64,000 bases of DNA, taken from NCBI GenBank assembly GCA_948099385.1, contig CANUEZ040000205.1, positions 372,001-436,000 on the forward strand, given 5' to 3'. Below the pieces are notes generated by a model. It had not been told where the DNA came from, made no database searches, and saw nothing but the letters and a program-made list of their open reading frames with translations. A program made the translations under genes and the position numbers. The stretch comes from Fasciola hepatica (Eukaryota; Platyhelminthes; Trematoda; Plagiorchiida; Fasciolidae). Below are positions 40,261 through 53,200 of the stretch, in pieces (position 1 is the first letter of the stretch; each line of letters opens with the position of its first letter).

Positions 40261-42100
40261 GACCGAGTCCACACGGGGACACGTACAAGGGTTGGGGTGA
40301 ACGATTGTCAATAGATTACCCGAACCACAAGGCTATCCGATATGGCTCTGAACGCTTTGTTCAACATATACACTACATGATATAGCACACTCCTCAAACT
40401 GGCTTCGGCTTTCAAATTGGCTTTTTACGGTGAGAACCAAATTCTCGCACACCGATCCAGTCCTATGTTCCATCACTTCTCAATTTATGGGCCTAAGTAA
40501 AACCAAGGCATTCCCTTATGAACAATCCACACTAATTGCTGATATAATGCAATTGAGCAGTAGCAGAGTAGATTTGTTTAATATGATTCTCCATGCAGCT
40601 TGAACACTGAACTGACCATTGAAAATGATGGAAGCACTGTACAGCTGTTTGATCCCCTAAGGGAATCATGAGCATTGCAAATGGACCGAGTCCACACGGG
40701 GACACGTACAAGGGTTGGGCTGAACGATTGTCAATAGAACACCCGAACCACAAGGCTATCCCATATGGCTCTGAACGCTTTGTTCAACGTATACACTACA
40801 TGATATAGCACACTCCCCAAACTGGCTTCGGCTTTCAAATTGGCTTTTTACGGTGAGAACCAAATTCTCGCACACCGATCCAATCCTATGTTCCATCACT
40901 TCTCCATTTATGGGCCTAAGTGAAACCAAGGCATTCCCTCATGTACAATTCGCACAAATTGCTGATACAATGCAATTGAGCAGTAGCAGAGTAGATTTGT
41001 ATAATATGATTCTCCATGCAGCTTGAACACTGAAGTGACCATTGAAAATTATGGAAGCACTGTACAGCTGTTTGATCCCCTAAGGGAATCATGTGCATTG
41101 CAAATGGACCGAGTCCACACGGGGACACGTACAAGGGTTGGGGTGAACGATTGTCAATAGAACACCCGAACCACAAGGCTATCCGATAGGGCTCTGAACG
41201 CTTTGTTCAACATATACACTACATGATATAGCACACTCCCCAAACTGGCTTCGGCTATCAAATTGGCTTTTTACGGTGAGAACCAAATTCTCGCACACCG
41301 ATCCAATCCTATGTTCCATCACTTCTCCATTTATGGGCCTAAGTAGAACCAAGGCATTCCCTTATGAACAATCCACACAAATTGCTGATACAATGCAATT
41401 GCGCAGTAGCAGATTAGACTTGTTTAATATGATTCTCCATGCAGCTTGAACACTGAAGTGACCATTGAAAATTATGGAAGCACTGTACAGCTGTTTGATC
41501 CCCTAAGGGAATCATGAGCATTGCAAATGGACCGAGTCCACACGGGGACACGTACAAGGGTTGGGGTGAACGATTGTCAATAGAACACCCGAACCACAAG
41601 GCTATCCGATATGGGTCTGAACGCTTTGTTCAACATATACACTACATGATATAGCACACTCCCCAAACTGGCTTCGGCTTTCAAATTGGCTTCTTACGGT
41701 GAGAAACAAATTCTCGCACACCGATCCAATCCTATGTTCCATCACTTCTCCATTTATGGGCCTAAGTAAAACCAAGGCATTTCCTTATGAACAAACCACA
41801 CAAATTGCTGATACAATGCAATTGAGCAGTAGCAGAGTAGATTTGTATAATATGATTCTCCATGCAGCTTGAACACTGAACTGACCATTGAAAATTATGG
41901 AAGCACTGTACAGATGTTTGATCCGCTAAGGGAATCATGAGCATTGCAAATGGACCGAGTCCACACGGGGACACGTACAAGGGTTGGGGTGAACGATTGT
42001 CAATAGAACACCCGAACCACAAGGCTATCCGATATGGGTCTGAACGCTTTGTTCAACATATACACTACATGATATAGCACACTCCTCGAACTGGCTTCGG

Positions 42101-42113
42101 CTTTCGCTTTCGC
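42101..42113 (+). repeat. CTTTCGCTTTCGC micro-duplication (first copy)
   Basis: CTTTCAAATTGGC is replaced by CTTTCGCTTTCGC without a change in unit length, followed by an unusual ATTTTACAGTGAG with an A-rich hairpin loop. The only other copy is at 52252-52264, 24 units away, where the sequence around it is otherwise ordinary. The change looks like slippage on CTTTCG combined with loss of AAATTGG. Confidence 0.85.
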
Positions 42114-42782
42114 ATTTTACAGTGAGAAAAAAAATCTCACACACCGAACCAATCCTATGTTCCATCACTTCTCCATTTATGGGCCTAAGTAAAACCAAGG
42201 CATTCCCTCATGAACATTCCACACAAATTGCTGATACAATGCAATTGAGCAGTAGCAGATTAGATTTGTTTAATATGATTCTCCATGCAGCTTGAACACT
42301 GAAGTGACCATTGAAAATTCTGGAAGCACTGTACAGCTCTTTGATCCCCTAAGGGAATCATGAGCATTGCAAATGGACCGAGTCCACACGGGGACACATA
42401 CAAGGGTTGGGGTGAACGATTGTCAATAGAACACCCGAACCACAAGGCTATCCGATATGGGTCTGAACGCTTTGTTCAACATATACACTACATGATATAG
42501 CACACTCCCCAAACTGGCTTCGGCTTTCAAATTGGCTTTTTACAGTGAGAACAAAATTCTCGCACACCGATCCAACCCTATGTTTCATCACTTCTCCATT
42601 TATGGGCCTAAGTAAAACCAAGGCATTCCCTTATGAACAATCCACACAAATTGCTGATACAATGCAATTGAGCAGTAGCAGAGTAGATTTGTATAATATG
42701 ATTCTCCAAGCAGCTTGAACACTGAACTGACCATTGAAAATTCTGGAAGCACTGTACAGATGTTTGATCCCCTAAGGGAATC

Positions 42783-43204
42783 ATGAGCATTGCAAATGGA
42801 CCGAGTCCACACGGGGACACGTACAAGGGTTGGGGTGAACGATTGTCAATAGAATACACGATCCACAGGGCTCTCCGATATAGGTCTGTACTCTTTGATA
42901 ATTGTATACAAATAATGATATAGCACAATCCCCAAATTGGCTTTGGCTTTCAAATTGGTTTTTAGGCTGAAAAACGTATTCTCGCACACCGATCCAATCC
43001 TATGTTCCATCACTTCTCCATTTACGGGCCTAAGTAAAACCAAGGCATTACCTTATGAGCAATCCACACAAATTGCTGATACAATGCAATTGAGCAGTAG
43101 CAGAGTAGATTTGTATAATCTGATTCGCAATGCAGCTCGAACACTGAACTGACCATTGAAAATTATAGAAGCACTGTACAGATGTTTGATCCCCTAAGGG
43201 AATC
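42783..43204 (+). repeat. Most diverged monomer in the window (422 bp)
   Basis: From about 42850 to 42985 this unit differs from consensus at many positions: AGAATACACGATCCACAGGG, CTCTCCGATATAGG, CTGTACTCTTTGATAATTG, TATACAAATAATG, GCACAATCC, TTGGCTTTGGC and TTTTTAGGCTGAAAAACG. The CACAGG and ATTGTATA elements are also seen in the A-type patch of the dimer blocks to the right, so the two are probably related. The second half of the unit is ordinary and begins the CTCGAACACTG form that becomes common to the right. Confidence 0.88.
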
Positions 43205-46200
43205 ATGAGCATTGCAAATGGACCGAGTCCACACGGGGACACGTACAAGGGTTGGGGTGAACGATTGTCAATAGAACACTCGAACCACAAGGCTATCCGA
43301 TATGGCTCTGAACGCTTTGTTCAACATATACACTACATGATATAGCACACTCCCCAAACTGGCTTCGGCTTTCAAATTGGCTTTTTACCGTGAGAACAAA
43401 ATTCTCGCACACCGATCCAATCCTATGTTCCATCACTTCTCCATTTATGGGCCTAAGTAAAACCAAGGCATTCCCTTATGAACAATCCACACAAATTGCT
43501 GATACAATGCAATTGAGCAGTAGCAGAGTAGATTTGTATAATATGATTCTCCATGCAGCTTGAACACTGAACTGACCATTGAAAATTATAGAAGCACTGT
43601 ACAGCTGTTTGATCCCCTAAGGGAATCATGAGCATTGCAAATGGACCGAGTCCACACGGGGACACGTACAAGGGTTGGGGTGAACGATTGTCAATAGAAC
43701 ACCCGAACCACAAGGCTATCCGATATGGCTCTGAACGCTTTGTTCAACATATACACTACATGATATAGCACACTCCCCAAACTGGCTTCGGCTTTCAAAT
43801 TGGCTTTTTACAGTGAGAACCAAATTCTCGCACACCGATCCAATCCTATGTTCCATCACTTCTCCATTTATGGGCCTAAGTAAAAAAAAGGAATTCGCTA
43901 ATGTACAATATACAAATATTGCCGATAAAATGCAATTGAGCAGTAACAGAGTAGATTTTTATAATCTGATTCGCAATGCAGCTCGAACCCTGAAGTGACC
44001 ATTGATAATTCTGGAAGCACTGTTCAGCTGTTTGATCCACTAAGGGAATCATGAGCATTGCAAATGGACCGAGTCCACACGGGGACACGTACAAGGGTTG
44101 GGGTGAACGATTGTCAATAGAACACCCGAACCACAAGGCTATCCGATATGGCTCTGAACGCTTTGTTCAACATATACACTACATGATATAGCACACTCCC
44201 CAAACTGGCTTCGGCTTTCAAATTGGCTTTTTACGGTGAGAACCAAATTCTCGCACACCGATCCAATCCTATGTTCCATCACTTCTCCATTTATGGGCCT
44301 AAGTGAAACCAAGGCATTCCCTTATGAACAATCCACACACATTGCTGATACACGGCAACTGAGCAATAGCAGAGTAGATTTGTATAATATGATTCTCCAT
44401 GCAGCTTGAACACTGAACTGACCATTGAAAATTCTGGAAGCACTGTACAGCTGTTTGATCCCCTAAGGGAATCATGAGCATTGCAAATGGACCGAGTCCA
44501 CACGGGGACACGTACAAGGGTTGGGGTGAACGATTGTCAATAGAACACCCGAACCACAAGGCTATCCGATATGGGTCTGAACGCTTTGTTCAACATATAC
44601 ACTACATGATATAGCACACTCCCCAAACTGGCTTCGGCTTTCAAATTGGCTTTTTACGGTGAGAACCAAATTCTCGCACACCGATCCAATCTTATGTTCC
44701 ATCACTTCTCCATTTATGGGCCTAAGTAAAACCAAGGCATTCGCTGATGAACAATGGACACAAATTGCTGATACAATGCAATTGAGCAGTAGCAGAGTAG
44801 ATTTGTATAATATGATTCTCAATGCAGCTTGAACACTGAACTGACCATTGAAAATTATGGAAGCACTGTACAGCTGTTTGATCCCCTAAGGGAATCATGA
44901 GCATTGCAAATGGACCGAGTCCACACGGGGACACGTACAAGGGTTGGGGTGAACGATTGTCAATAGAACACCCGAACCACAAGGCTATCCGATATGGCTC
45001 TGAACGCTTTGTTCAACATATACACTACATGATATAGCACACTCCCCAAACTGGCTTCGGCTTTCAAATTGGCTTTTTACAGTGAGAACCAAATTCTCGC
45101 ACACCGATCCAATCCTATGTTCCATCACTTCTCCATTTATGGGCCTAAGTAAAACCAAGGCATTCCCTTATGAACAATCCACACAAATTGCTGATACAAT
45201 GCAATTGAGCAGTAGCAGAGAAGATTTGTATAATCTGATTCGCAATGCAGCTCGAACCCTGAAGTGACCATTGAAAATTCTGGAAGCACTGTACAGCTGT
45301 TTGATCCGCTAAGGGAATCATGAGCATTGCAAATGGACCGAGTCCACACGGGGACACGTACAAGGGTTGGGGTGAACGATTGTCAATAGAACACCCGAAC
45401 CACAAGGCTATCAGATATGGCTCTGAACGCTTTGTTCAACATATACACTACATGATATAGCACACTCCTCAAACTGGCTTCGGCTTTCAAATTGGCTTTT
45501 TACAGTGAGAACAAAATTCTCGCACACCGATCCAATCCTATGTTCCATCACTTCTCCATTTATGGGCCTAAGTGAAACCAAGGCATTCGCTAATGTACAA
45601 TATACAAATATTGCTGATAAAATGCAATTGAGTAGTAGCAGAGTAGATTTGTATAATCTGATTCGCAAGGCAGCTCGAACCCTGAAGTGACCATTGAAAA
45701 TGATGGAAGCACTGTACAGCTGTTTGATCCCCTAAGGGAATCATGAGCATTGCAAATGGACCGAGTCCACACGGGGACAAGTACAAGGGTTGGGGTGAAC
45801 GATGGCAATAGAACACCCGAACCACAATGCTATCCGGTATTGCTCTGAACGCTTTGTTCAACATATACACTACGTGATATAGCACACTCCACAAACTGGC
45901 TTCGCCTTTCAAATTGGCTTTTTAGGGTGAAAAACAACTTCTCGAGCACCGATCCAATCCTATGTACCACCACTTCTCCACGTATGGGTCTAAGTAAAAC
46001 CAAGGCATTCCCTTATGAAAAATCTACACAAATTGCTGATACAATGCAATTGAGCAGTAGCAGAGTAGATTTGTATAATATGATTCTCCATGCAGCTTGA
46101 ACACTGAAGTGACCATTGAAAATGATGGAAGCACTGTACAGCTGTTTGATCCCCTAAGGTAATCATGAGCATTGCAAATGGACCGAGTCCACACGGGGAC

Positions 46201-46309
46201 ACGTACAAGGGTTGGGGTGAACGATTGTCAATAGAACACCCGAACCACAAGGCTATCCGATATGGCTCTGAACGCTTTGTTCAACATATACACTACATGA
46301 TATAGCACA
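43205..46309 (+). repeat. Mosaic monomers where the right-arm markers begin
   Basis: CTGATTCGCAATGCAGCTCG, with minor variants, first appears near 43120 and then recurs to the end of the window (for example near 43968, 45236, 46927, 54120 and 63430). It replaces ATGATTCTCCATGCAGCTTG. GCTAATGTACAATATAC with ACAAATATTG also starts here (43901 and 45593). A 422-bp unit at 45743 has lost one base in GATTGTCAATAG and reads GATGGCAATAG. No stable higher-order period is visible in this stretch. Confidence 0.7.
43906..43921. other. Perfect hairpin variant CAATATACAAATATTG
   Basis: The usual CAATCCACACAAATTG pairs only CAAT with ATTG. This variant pairs CAATAT with ATATTG around ACAA. It occurs five times: 43906-43921, 45598-45613, 54061-54076, 62950-62965 and 63372-63387. 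A related CAATAAACAAATATTG or CAATAAACAAATGTTG form, with a weaker stem, lies near 51945, 59566 and 61257. All are to the right of 43 kb. Confidence 0.85.
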
Positions 46310-49300
46310 CTCCCTAAACTGGCTTCGGCTTTCAAATTGGCTTTTTGCAGTGAGAACCAAATTCTCGCACACAGATCCAATCCTATGTTCCAACACTTCG
46401 CCATTTATGGGCCTAAGTAAAACCAAGACATTCCCATGTGATCAATCCACACAAATTGCTGATATAATGCAATTGAGCAGTAGCAGAGTAGATTTGTATA
46501 ATATGATTCTCCATGCAGCTTGAACACTGAAGTGACCATTGAAAATGATGGAAGCACCGTACAGCTGTTTGATCCCCTAAGGGAATCATGAGCATTGCAA
46601 ATGGACCGAGTCCACACGGGGACACGTACAAGGAATGGGGTGAACGATTGTCAATAGAACACCCGAACCACAGGACTATCAGATATGGGTCTGAAGTCTC
46701 TGTTCATTGTATAACGTTCATGATATAGCACTTTCCCCAAACTGCCTTCGGCTTTCAAATTGGCTTTTTACGGTGAGAACAAAATTCTCGCACACCGATC
46801 CAATCCTATGTTCCATCACTTCTCCATTTATGGGCCTAATTTCAACCAAGGCATTCCCTTATGAAAATTCTACACAAATTGCTGATACAATGCAATTGAG
46901 CAGTAGCAGAGTAGATTTGTATAATCTGATTCGCAATGCAGCTCGAACCCTGAAGTGACCATTGAAAATTCTGGAAGCACTGTACAGCTGTTTGATCCCC
47001 TAAGGGAATCATGAGCATTGCAAATGGACCGAGTCCACACGGGGACACGTACAAGGGTTGGGGTGAACGATTGTCAATAGAACACCCGAACCACAAGGCT
47101 ATCCCATATGGCTCTGAACGCTTTGTTCAACATATACACTACATGATATAGCACACTCTCTAAACTGGCTTCGGCTTTCAAATTGGCTTTTTACGGTGAG
47201 AACCAAATTCTCGCACACAGATCCAATCCTATGTTCCAACACTTCGCCATTTATGGGCCTAAGTAATACCAAGACATTCCCATGTGATCAATCCACACAA
47301 ATTGCTGATATAATGCAATTGAGCAGTAGCAGAGTAGATTTGTATAATATGATTCTCCATGCAGCTTGAACACTGAACTGACCATTGAAAATGATGGAAG
47401 CACTGTACAGCTGTTTGATCCCCTAAGGGAATCATGAGAATTGCAAATGGACCGAGTCCACACGGGGACACGTGCAATGGTTGGGGTGAACGATTGTCAA
47501 TAGAACACCCGAACCACAGGACTATCAGATATGGGTCTGAAGTCTCTGTTCATTGTATAACGTTCATGATATAGCACTTTCCTCAAACTGCCTTCGGCTT
47601 TCAAATTGGCTTTTTACGGTGAGAACAAAATTCTCGCACACCGATCCAATCCTATGTTCCATCACTTCTCCATTTATGGGCCTAAGTTCAACCAAGGCAT
47701 TCCCTTATGAAAAATCTACACAAATTGCTGATACAATGCAATTGAGCAGTAGCAGAGTAGATTTGTATAATCTGATTCGCAATGCAGCTCGAACCCTGAA
47801 GTGACCATTGAAAATGATGGAAGCACTGTACAGCTGTTTGATCCCCTAAGGGAATCATGAGCATTGCAAATGGACCGAGTCCACACGGGGACACGTACAA
47901 GGGTTGGGGTGAACGATTGTCAATAGAACACCCGAACCACAAGGCTATCCGATATGGGTCTGAACGCTTTGTTCAACATATACACTACATGATATAGCAC
48001 ACTCTCTAAACTGGCTTCGGCTTTCAAATTGGCTTTTTGCAGTGAGAACCAAATTCTCGCACACAGATCCAATCCTATGTTCCAACACTTCGCCATTTAT
48101 GGGCCTAAGTAAAACCAAGACATTCCCATGTGATCAATCCACACAAATTGCTGATATAATGCAATTGAGCAGTAGCAGAGTAGATTTGTATAATATGATT
48201 CTCCATGCAGCTTGAACACTGAACTGACCATTGAAAATGATGGAAGCAGCGTACAGCTGTTTGATCCCCTAAGGGAATCATGAGAATTGCAAATGGACCG
48301 AGTCCACACGGGGACACGTGCAATGGTTGGGGTGAACGATTGTCAATAGAACACCCGAACCACAGGACTATCAGATATGGGTCTGAAGTCTCTGTTCATT
48401 GTATAAGGTTCATGATATAGCACTTTCCTCAAACTGCCTTCGGCTTTCAAATTGGCTTTTTACGGTGAGAACCAAATTCTCGCACACCGATCCAATCCTA
48501 TGTTCCATCACTTCTCCATTTATGGGCCTTAGTTCAACCAAGGCATTCGCTGATGAACAATGTACACAAATTGCTGATACAATGCAATTGAGCAGTAGCA
48601 GAGTAGATTTGTATAATCTGATTCGCAATGCAGCTCGAACCCTGAAGTGACCATTGAAAATTCTGGAAGCACTGTACAGCTGTTTGATCCCCTAAGGGAA
48701 TCATGAGCATTGCAAATGGACCGAGTCCACACGGGGACACGTACAAGGGTTGGGGTGAACGATTGTCAATAGAACACCCGAACCACAAGGCTATCCGATA
48801 TGGCTCTGAACGCTTTGTTCAACATATACACTACATGATATAGCACACTCCCTAAACTGGCTTCGGCTTTCAAATTGGCTTTTTGCAGTGAGATCCAAAT
48901 TCTCGCACACAGATCCAATCCTATGTTCCAACACTTCGCCATTTATGGGCCTAAGTAAAACCAAGACATTCCCATGTGATCAATCCACACAAATTGCTGA
49001 TATAATGCAATTGAGCAGTAGCAGAGTAGATTTGTATAATATGATTCTCCATGCAGCTTGAACACTGAACTGACCATTGAAAATTCTGGAAGCACCGTAC
49101 AGCTGTTTGATCCCCTAAGGGAATCATGAGCATTGCAAATGGACCGAGTCCACACGGGGACACGTGCAATGGTTGGGGTGAACGATTGTCAATAGAACAC
49201 CCGAACCACAGGACTATCAGATATGGGTCTGAAGTCTTTGTTCATTGTATAACGTTCATGATATAGCACTTTCCCCAAACTGCCTTCGGCTTTCAAATTG

Positions 49301-51000
49301 GCTTTTTACGGTGAGAACCAAATTCTCGCACACCGATCCAATCCTATGTTCCATCACTTCTCCATTTATGGGCCTAAGTTCAACCAAGGCAATCCCTTAT
49401 GAACAATCCACACAAATTGCTGATACAATGCAATTGAGCAGTAGCAGACTAGATTTGTATAATCTGATTCGCAATGCAGCTCGAACCCTGAAGTGACCAT
49501 TGAAAATTCTGGAAGCACTGTACAGCTGTTTGATCCCCTAAGGGAATCATGAGCATTGCAAATGGACCGAGTCCACACGGGGACACGTACAAGGGTTGGG
49601 GTGAACGATTGTCAATAGAACACCCGAACCACAAGGCTATCCGATATGGCTCTGAACGCTTTGTTCAACATATACACTACATGATATAGCACACTCCCTA
49701 AACTGGCTTCGGCTTTCAAATTGGCTTTTTGCAGTGAGAACAAAATTCTCGCACACAGATCCAATCCTATGTTCCAACACTTCGCCATTTATGGGCCTAA
49801 GTAAAACCAAGACATTCCCATGTGATCAATCCACACAAATTGCTGATATAATGCAATTGAGCAGTAGCAGAGTAGATTTGTATAATATGATTCTCCATGC
49901 AGCTTGAACACTGAAGTGACCATTGAAAATGATGGAAGCACCGTACAGCTGTTTGATCCGCTAAGGGAATCATGAGCATTGCAAATGGACCGAGTCCACA
50001 CGGGGACACGTGCAATGGTTGGGGTGAACGATTGTCAATAGAACACCCGAACCACAGGACTATCAGATATGGGTCTGAAGTCTTTGTTCATTGTATAACG
50101 TTCATGATATAGCACTTTCCCCAAACTGGCTTCGGCTTTCAAATGGGCTTTTTACGGTGAGAACCAAATTCTCGAGCACCGATCCAATCCTATGTTCCAT
50201 CACTTCTCCATTTATGGGTCTAAGTAAAACCAAGGCATTCCCTCATGAACAATCCACACAAATTGCTGATACAATGCAATTGAGCAGTAGCAGAGTAGAT
50301 TTGTATAATCTGATTCGCAATGCAGCTCGAACCCTGAAGTGACCATTGAAAATTCTGGAAGCACTGTACAGATGTTTGATCCCCTAAGGGAATCATGAGC
50401 ATTGCAAATGGACCGAGTCCACACGGGGACACGTACAAGGGTTGGGGTGAACGATTGTCAATAGAACACCCGAACCACAAGGCTATCCGATATGGCTCTG
50501 AACGCTTTGTTCAACATATACACTACATGATATAGCACACTCCCTAAACTGGCTTCGGCTTCCAAATTGGCTTTTTGCAGTGAGAACCAAATTCTCGCAC
50601 ACAGATCCAATCCTATGTTCCAACACTTCGCCATTTATGGGCCTAAGTAAAACCAAGACATTCCCATGTGATCAATCCACACAAATTGCTGATATAATGC
50701 AATTGAGCAGTAGCAGAGTAGATTTGTATAATATGATTCTCCATGCAGCTTGAACACTGAACTGACCATTGAAAATGATGGAAGCACCGTACAGCTGTTT
50801 GATCCGCTAAGGGAATCATGAGCATTGCAAATGGACCGAGTCCACACGGGGACACGTGCAATGGTTGGAGTGAACGATTGTCAATAGAACACCCGAACCA
50901 CAGGACCATCAGATATGGGTCTGAAGTCTTTGTTCATTGTATAACGTTCATGATATAGCACTTTCCCCAAACTGCCTTCGGCTTTCAAATTGGCTTTTTA
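46310..51000 (+). repeat. Higher-order repeat: 846-bp A/B dimer, about 5.5 copies
   Basis: Two unit types alternate strictly. The B stretch carries TTTTTGCAGTGAG, CACACAGATCC, CCAACACTTCGCC, AAGACATTCCCATGTGATC and GATATAATGC. The A stretch that follows carries CAGGACTATCAGATATGGG, GAAGTCT, TTCATTGTATAACGTTC, GCACTTTCC and ACTGCCTTCGG, with CTGATTCGC and CTCGAACCC at its end. A-type landmarks are 46588, 47434, 48280, 49126, 49972 and 50818, all 846 bp apart. Individual copies differ: TGAGAATTGC at 47434 and 48280, TCTCTG against TCTTTG in the A patch, and CACCGTAC, CACTGTAC or CAGCGTAC before the dyad. This is the best-resolved higher-order repeat in the window. Confidence 0.95.
49211..49274 (+). 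repeat. A-type diverged patch (representative copy)
   Basis: Over about 64 bases at phase +85 to +148, the A type differs from the ordinary unit at roughly 18 positions, while the unit length stays 423 bp and the flanks differ far less. Eleven A patches exist, in units starting 46588, 47434, 48280, 49126, 49972, 50818, 55052, 56321, 57168, 58014 and 59708. Such a sharp mosaic suggests a tract copied from an older, diverged relative. Confidence 0.85.
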
Positions 51001-51241
51001 CGGTGAGAACCAAATTCTCGCACACCGATCCAATCCTATGTTCCATCACTTCTCCATTTATGGGCCTAAGTAAAACCAAAGCATTCCCTTATGAACAATC
51101 CACACAAATTGCTGATACAATGCAATTGAGCAGTAGCAGAGTAGATTTGTATAATATGATTCTCCATACAGCTTGAACACTGAACTGACCATTGAAAAAT
51201 TCTGGAACCACTGTACAGCTGTTTGATCCCCTAAGGGAATC

Positions 51242-52510
51242 ATGAGCATTGCAAATGGACCGAGTCTACACGGGGACACGTACAAGGGTTGGGGTGAACG
51301 ATTGTCAATAGAACACCCGAACCACAAGGCTATCCGATATGGGTCTGAACGCTTTGTTCAACATATACACTACATGATATAGCACACTCCCCAAACTGGC
51401 TTCGGCTTTCAAATTGGCTTTTTACAGTGAGAACAAAATTCTCGCACGCCGATCCAATCCTATGTTCCATCACTTCTCCATTTATGGGCCTAAGTTCAAC
51501 CAAGGCATTCCCTTATGAACAATGCACACAAATTGCTGATACAATGCAATTGAGCAGTAGCAGAGTAGATTTGTATAATATGATTCTCCATGCAGCTTGA
51601 ACACTGAACTGACCATTGAAAATTATGGAAGCACTGTACAGCTGTTTGATCCCCTAAGGGAATCATGAGCATTGCAAATGGACCGAGTCCATACGGGGAC
51701 ACGTACAAGGGTTGGGGTGAACGATTGTCAATAGAACACCCGAACCACAAGGCTATCCGGTATGGGTCTCAACGCTTTGTTCAACATATACACTACATGA
51801 TATAGCACACTCCCCAAACTGGCTTCGGCTTTCAAATTGGCTTTTTACGGTGAGAACAAAATTCTCGCACACCGATCCAATCCTATGTTCCATCACTTCT
51901 CCATTTATGGGCCTAAGTAAAACCAAGGTATTCGCTAATGTACAATAAACAAATATTGCAGACACAAGGCAATTGAGCAGTAGAAGAATATAATCGTATA
52001 ATATGATTCTCCATGCAGCTTGAACACTGAAGTAACCATTGAAAATGATGGAAGCACTGTACAGCTGTTTGATCCCCTAAGGGAATCATGAGCATTGCAA
52101 ATGGACCGAGTCCACACGGGGACACGTACAAGGGTTGGGGTGAACGATTGTCAATAGAACACCCGAACCACAAGGCTATCCGATATGGGTCTGAACGCTT
52201 TGTTCAACATATACACTACATGATATAGCACACTCCTCAAACTGGCTTCGGCTTTCGCTTTCGCTTTTTACGGTGAGAACAAAATTCTCGCACACCGATC
52301 CAATCCTATGTTCCATCACTTCTCCATTTATGGGCCTAAGTAAAACCAAGCCATTCCCTTATGAAAAATCTACACAAATTGCTGATACAATGCAATTGAG
52401 CAGTAGCAGAGTAGATTTGTATAATCTGATTCTCCATGCAGCTTGAACACTGAAGTGACCATTGAAAATTATGGAAGCACTGTACAGATGTTTGATCCCC
52501 TAAGGGAATC
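51242..52510 (+). repeat. Three units following the A/B block (M122-M124)
   Basis: Order: a unit with GAGTCTACACGG and TATGGGTCTGAAC; a unit with CCGGTATGGGTCTCAAC and, later, a CAATAAACAAATATTGC / GTAGAAGAATATAATCG segment; and a unit with the CTTTCGCTTTCGC change. The first two mirror units of the tetramer at 58-61.4 kb, where the same markers follow an A-type unit. The unit before (starting 50818) has an extra A in GAAAAATTCTGG and is 424 bp. Confidence 0.75.
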
Positions 52511-53200
52511 ATGAGCATTGCAAATGGACCGAGTCCACACGGGGACACGTACAAGGGTTGGGGTGAACGATTGTCAATAGAACACCCGAACCACAAGGCT
52601 ATCCGATATGGCTCTGATCGCTTTGTTCAACATATACACTACATGATATATAGCACAGTCCCCAAACTGGCTTCGGCTTTCAAATTGGCTTTTTACAGTG
52701 AGAACCAAATTCTCGCACACCGATCCAATCCTATGTTCCATCACTTCTCCATTTATGGGCCTAAGTAAAACCAAGGCATTCCCTTATGAACAATCCACAA
52801 AATTGCTCATACAATGCAATTGAGCAGTAGCAGAGTAGATTTGTATAATATGATTCTCCATGCAGCTTGAACACTGAAGTGACCATTGAAAATTATGGAA
52901 GCACTGTACAGATGTTTGATCCCCTAAGGGAATCATGAGCATTGCAAATGGACCGAGTCCACACGGGGACACGTACAAGGGTTGGGGTGAACGATTGTCA
53001 ATAGAACACCCGAACCACAAGGCTATCCGATATGGCTCTGATCGCTTTGTTCAACATATACACTACATGATATATAGCACAGTCCCCAAACTGGCTTCGG
53101 CTTTCAAATTGGCTTTTTACGGTGAGAACCAAATTCTCGCACACCGATCCAATCCTATGTTCCATCACTTCTCCATTTATGGGCCTAAGTAAAACCAAGG
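52335..53200 (+). repeat. Adjacent duplicate monomers with TATATAGCACAG insertion
   Basis: Units starting 52511 and 52935 both read GATATATAGCACAGTCCCC, two bases longer than usual, and both have CTCTGATCGC. The first has also lost one C (CCACAAAATTG near 52795), giving 424 bp; the second is 425 bp. A third copy of the TATATAGCACAG form is in the unit starting 61401. Single-monomer tandem duplication explains the adjacent pair. Confidence 0.85.
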
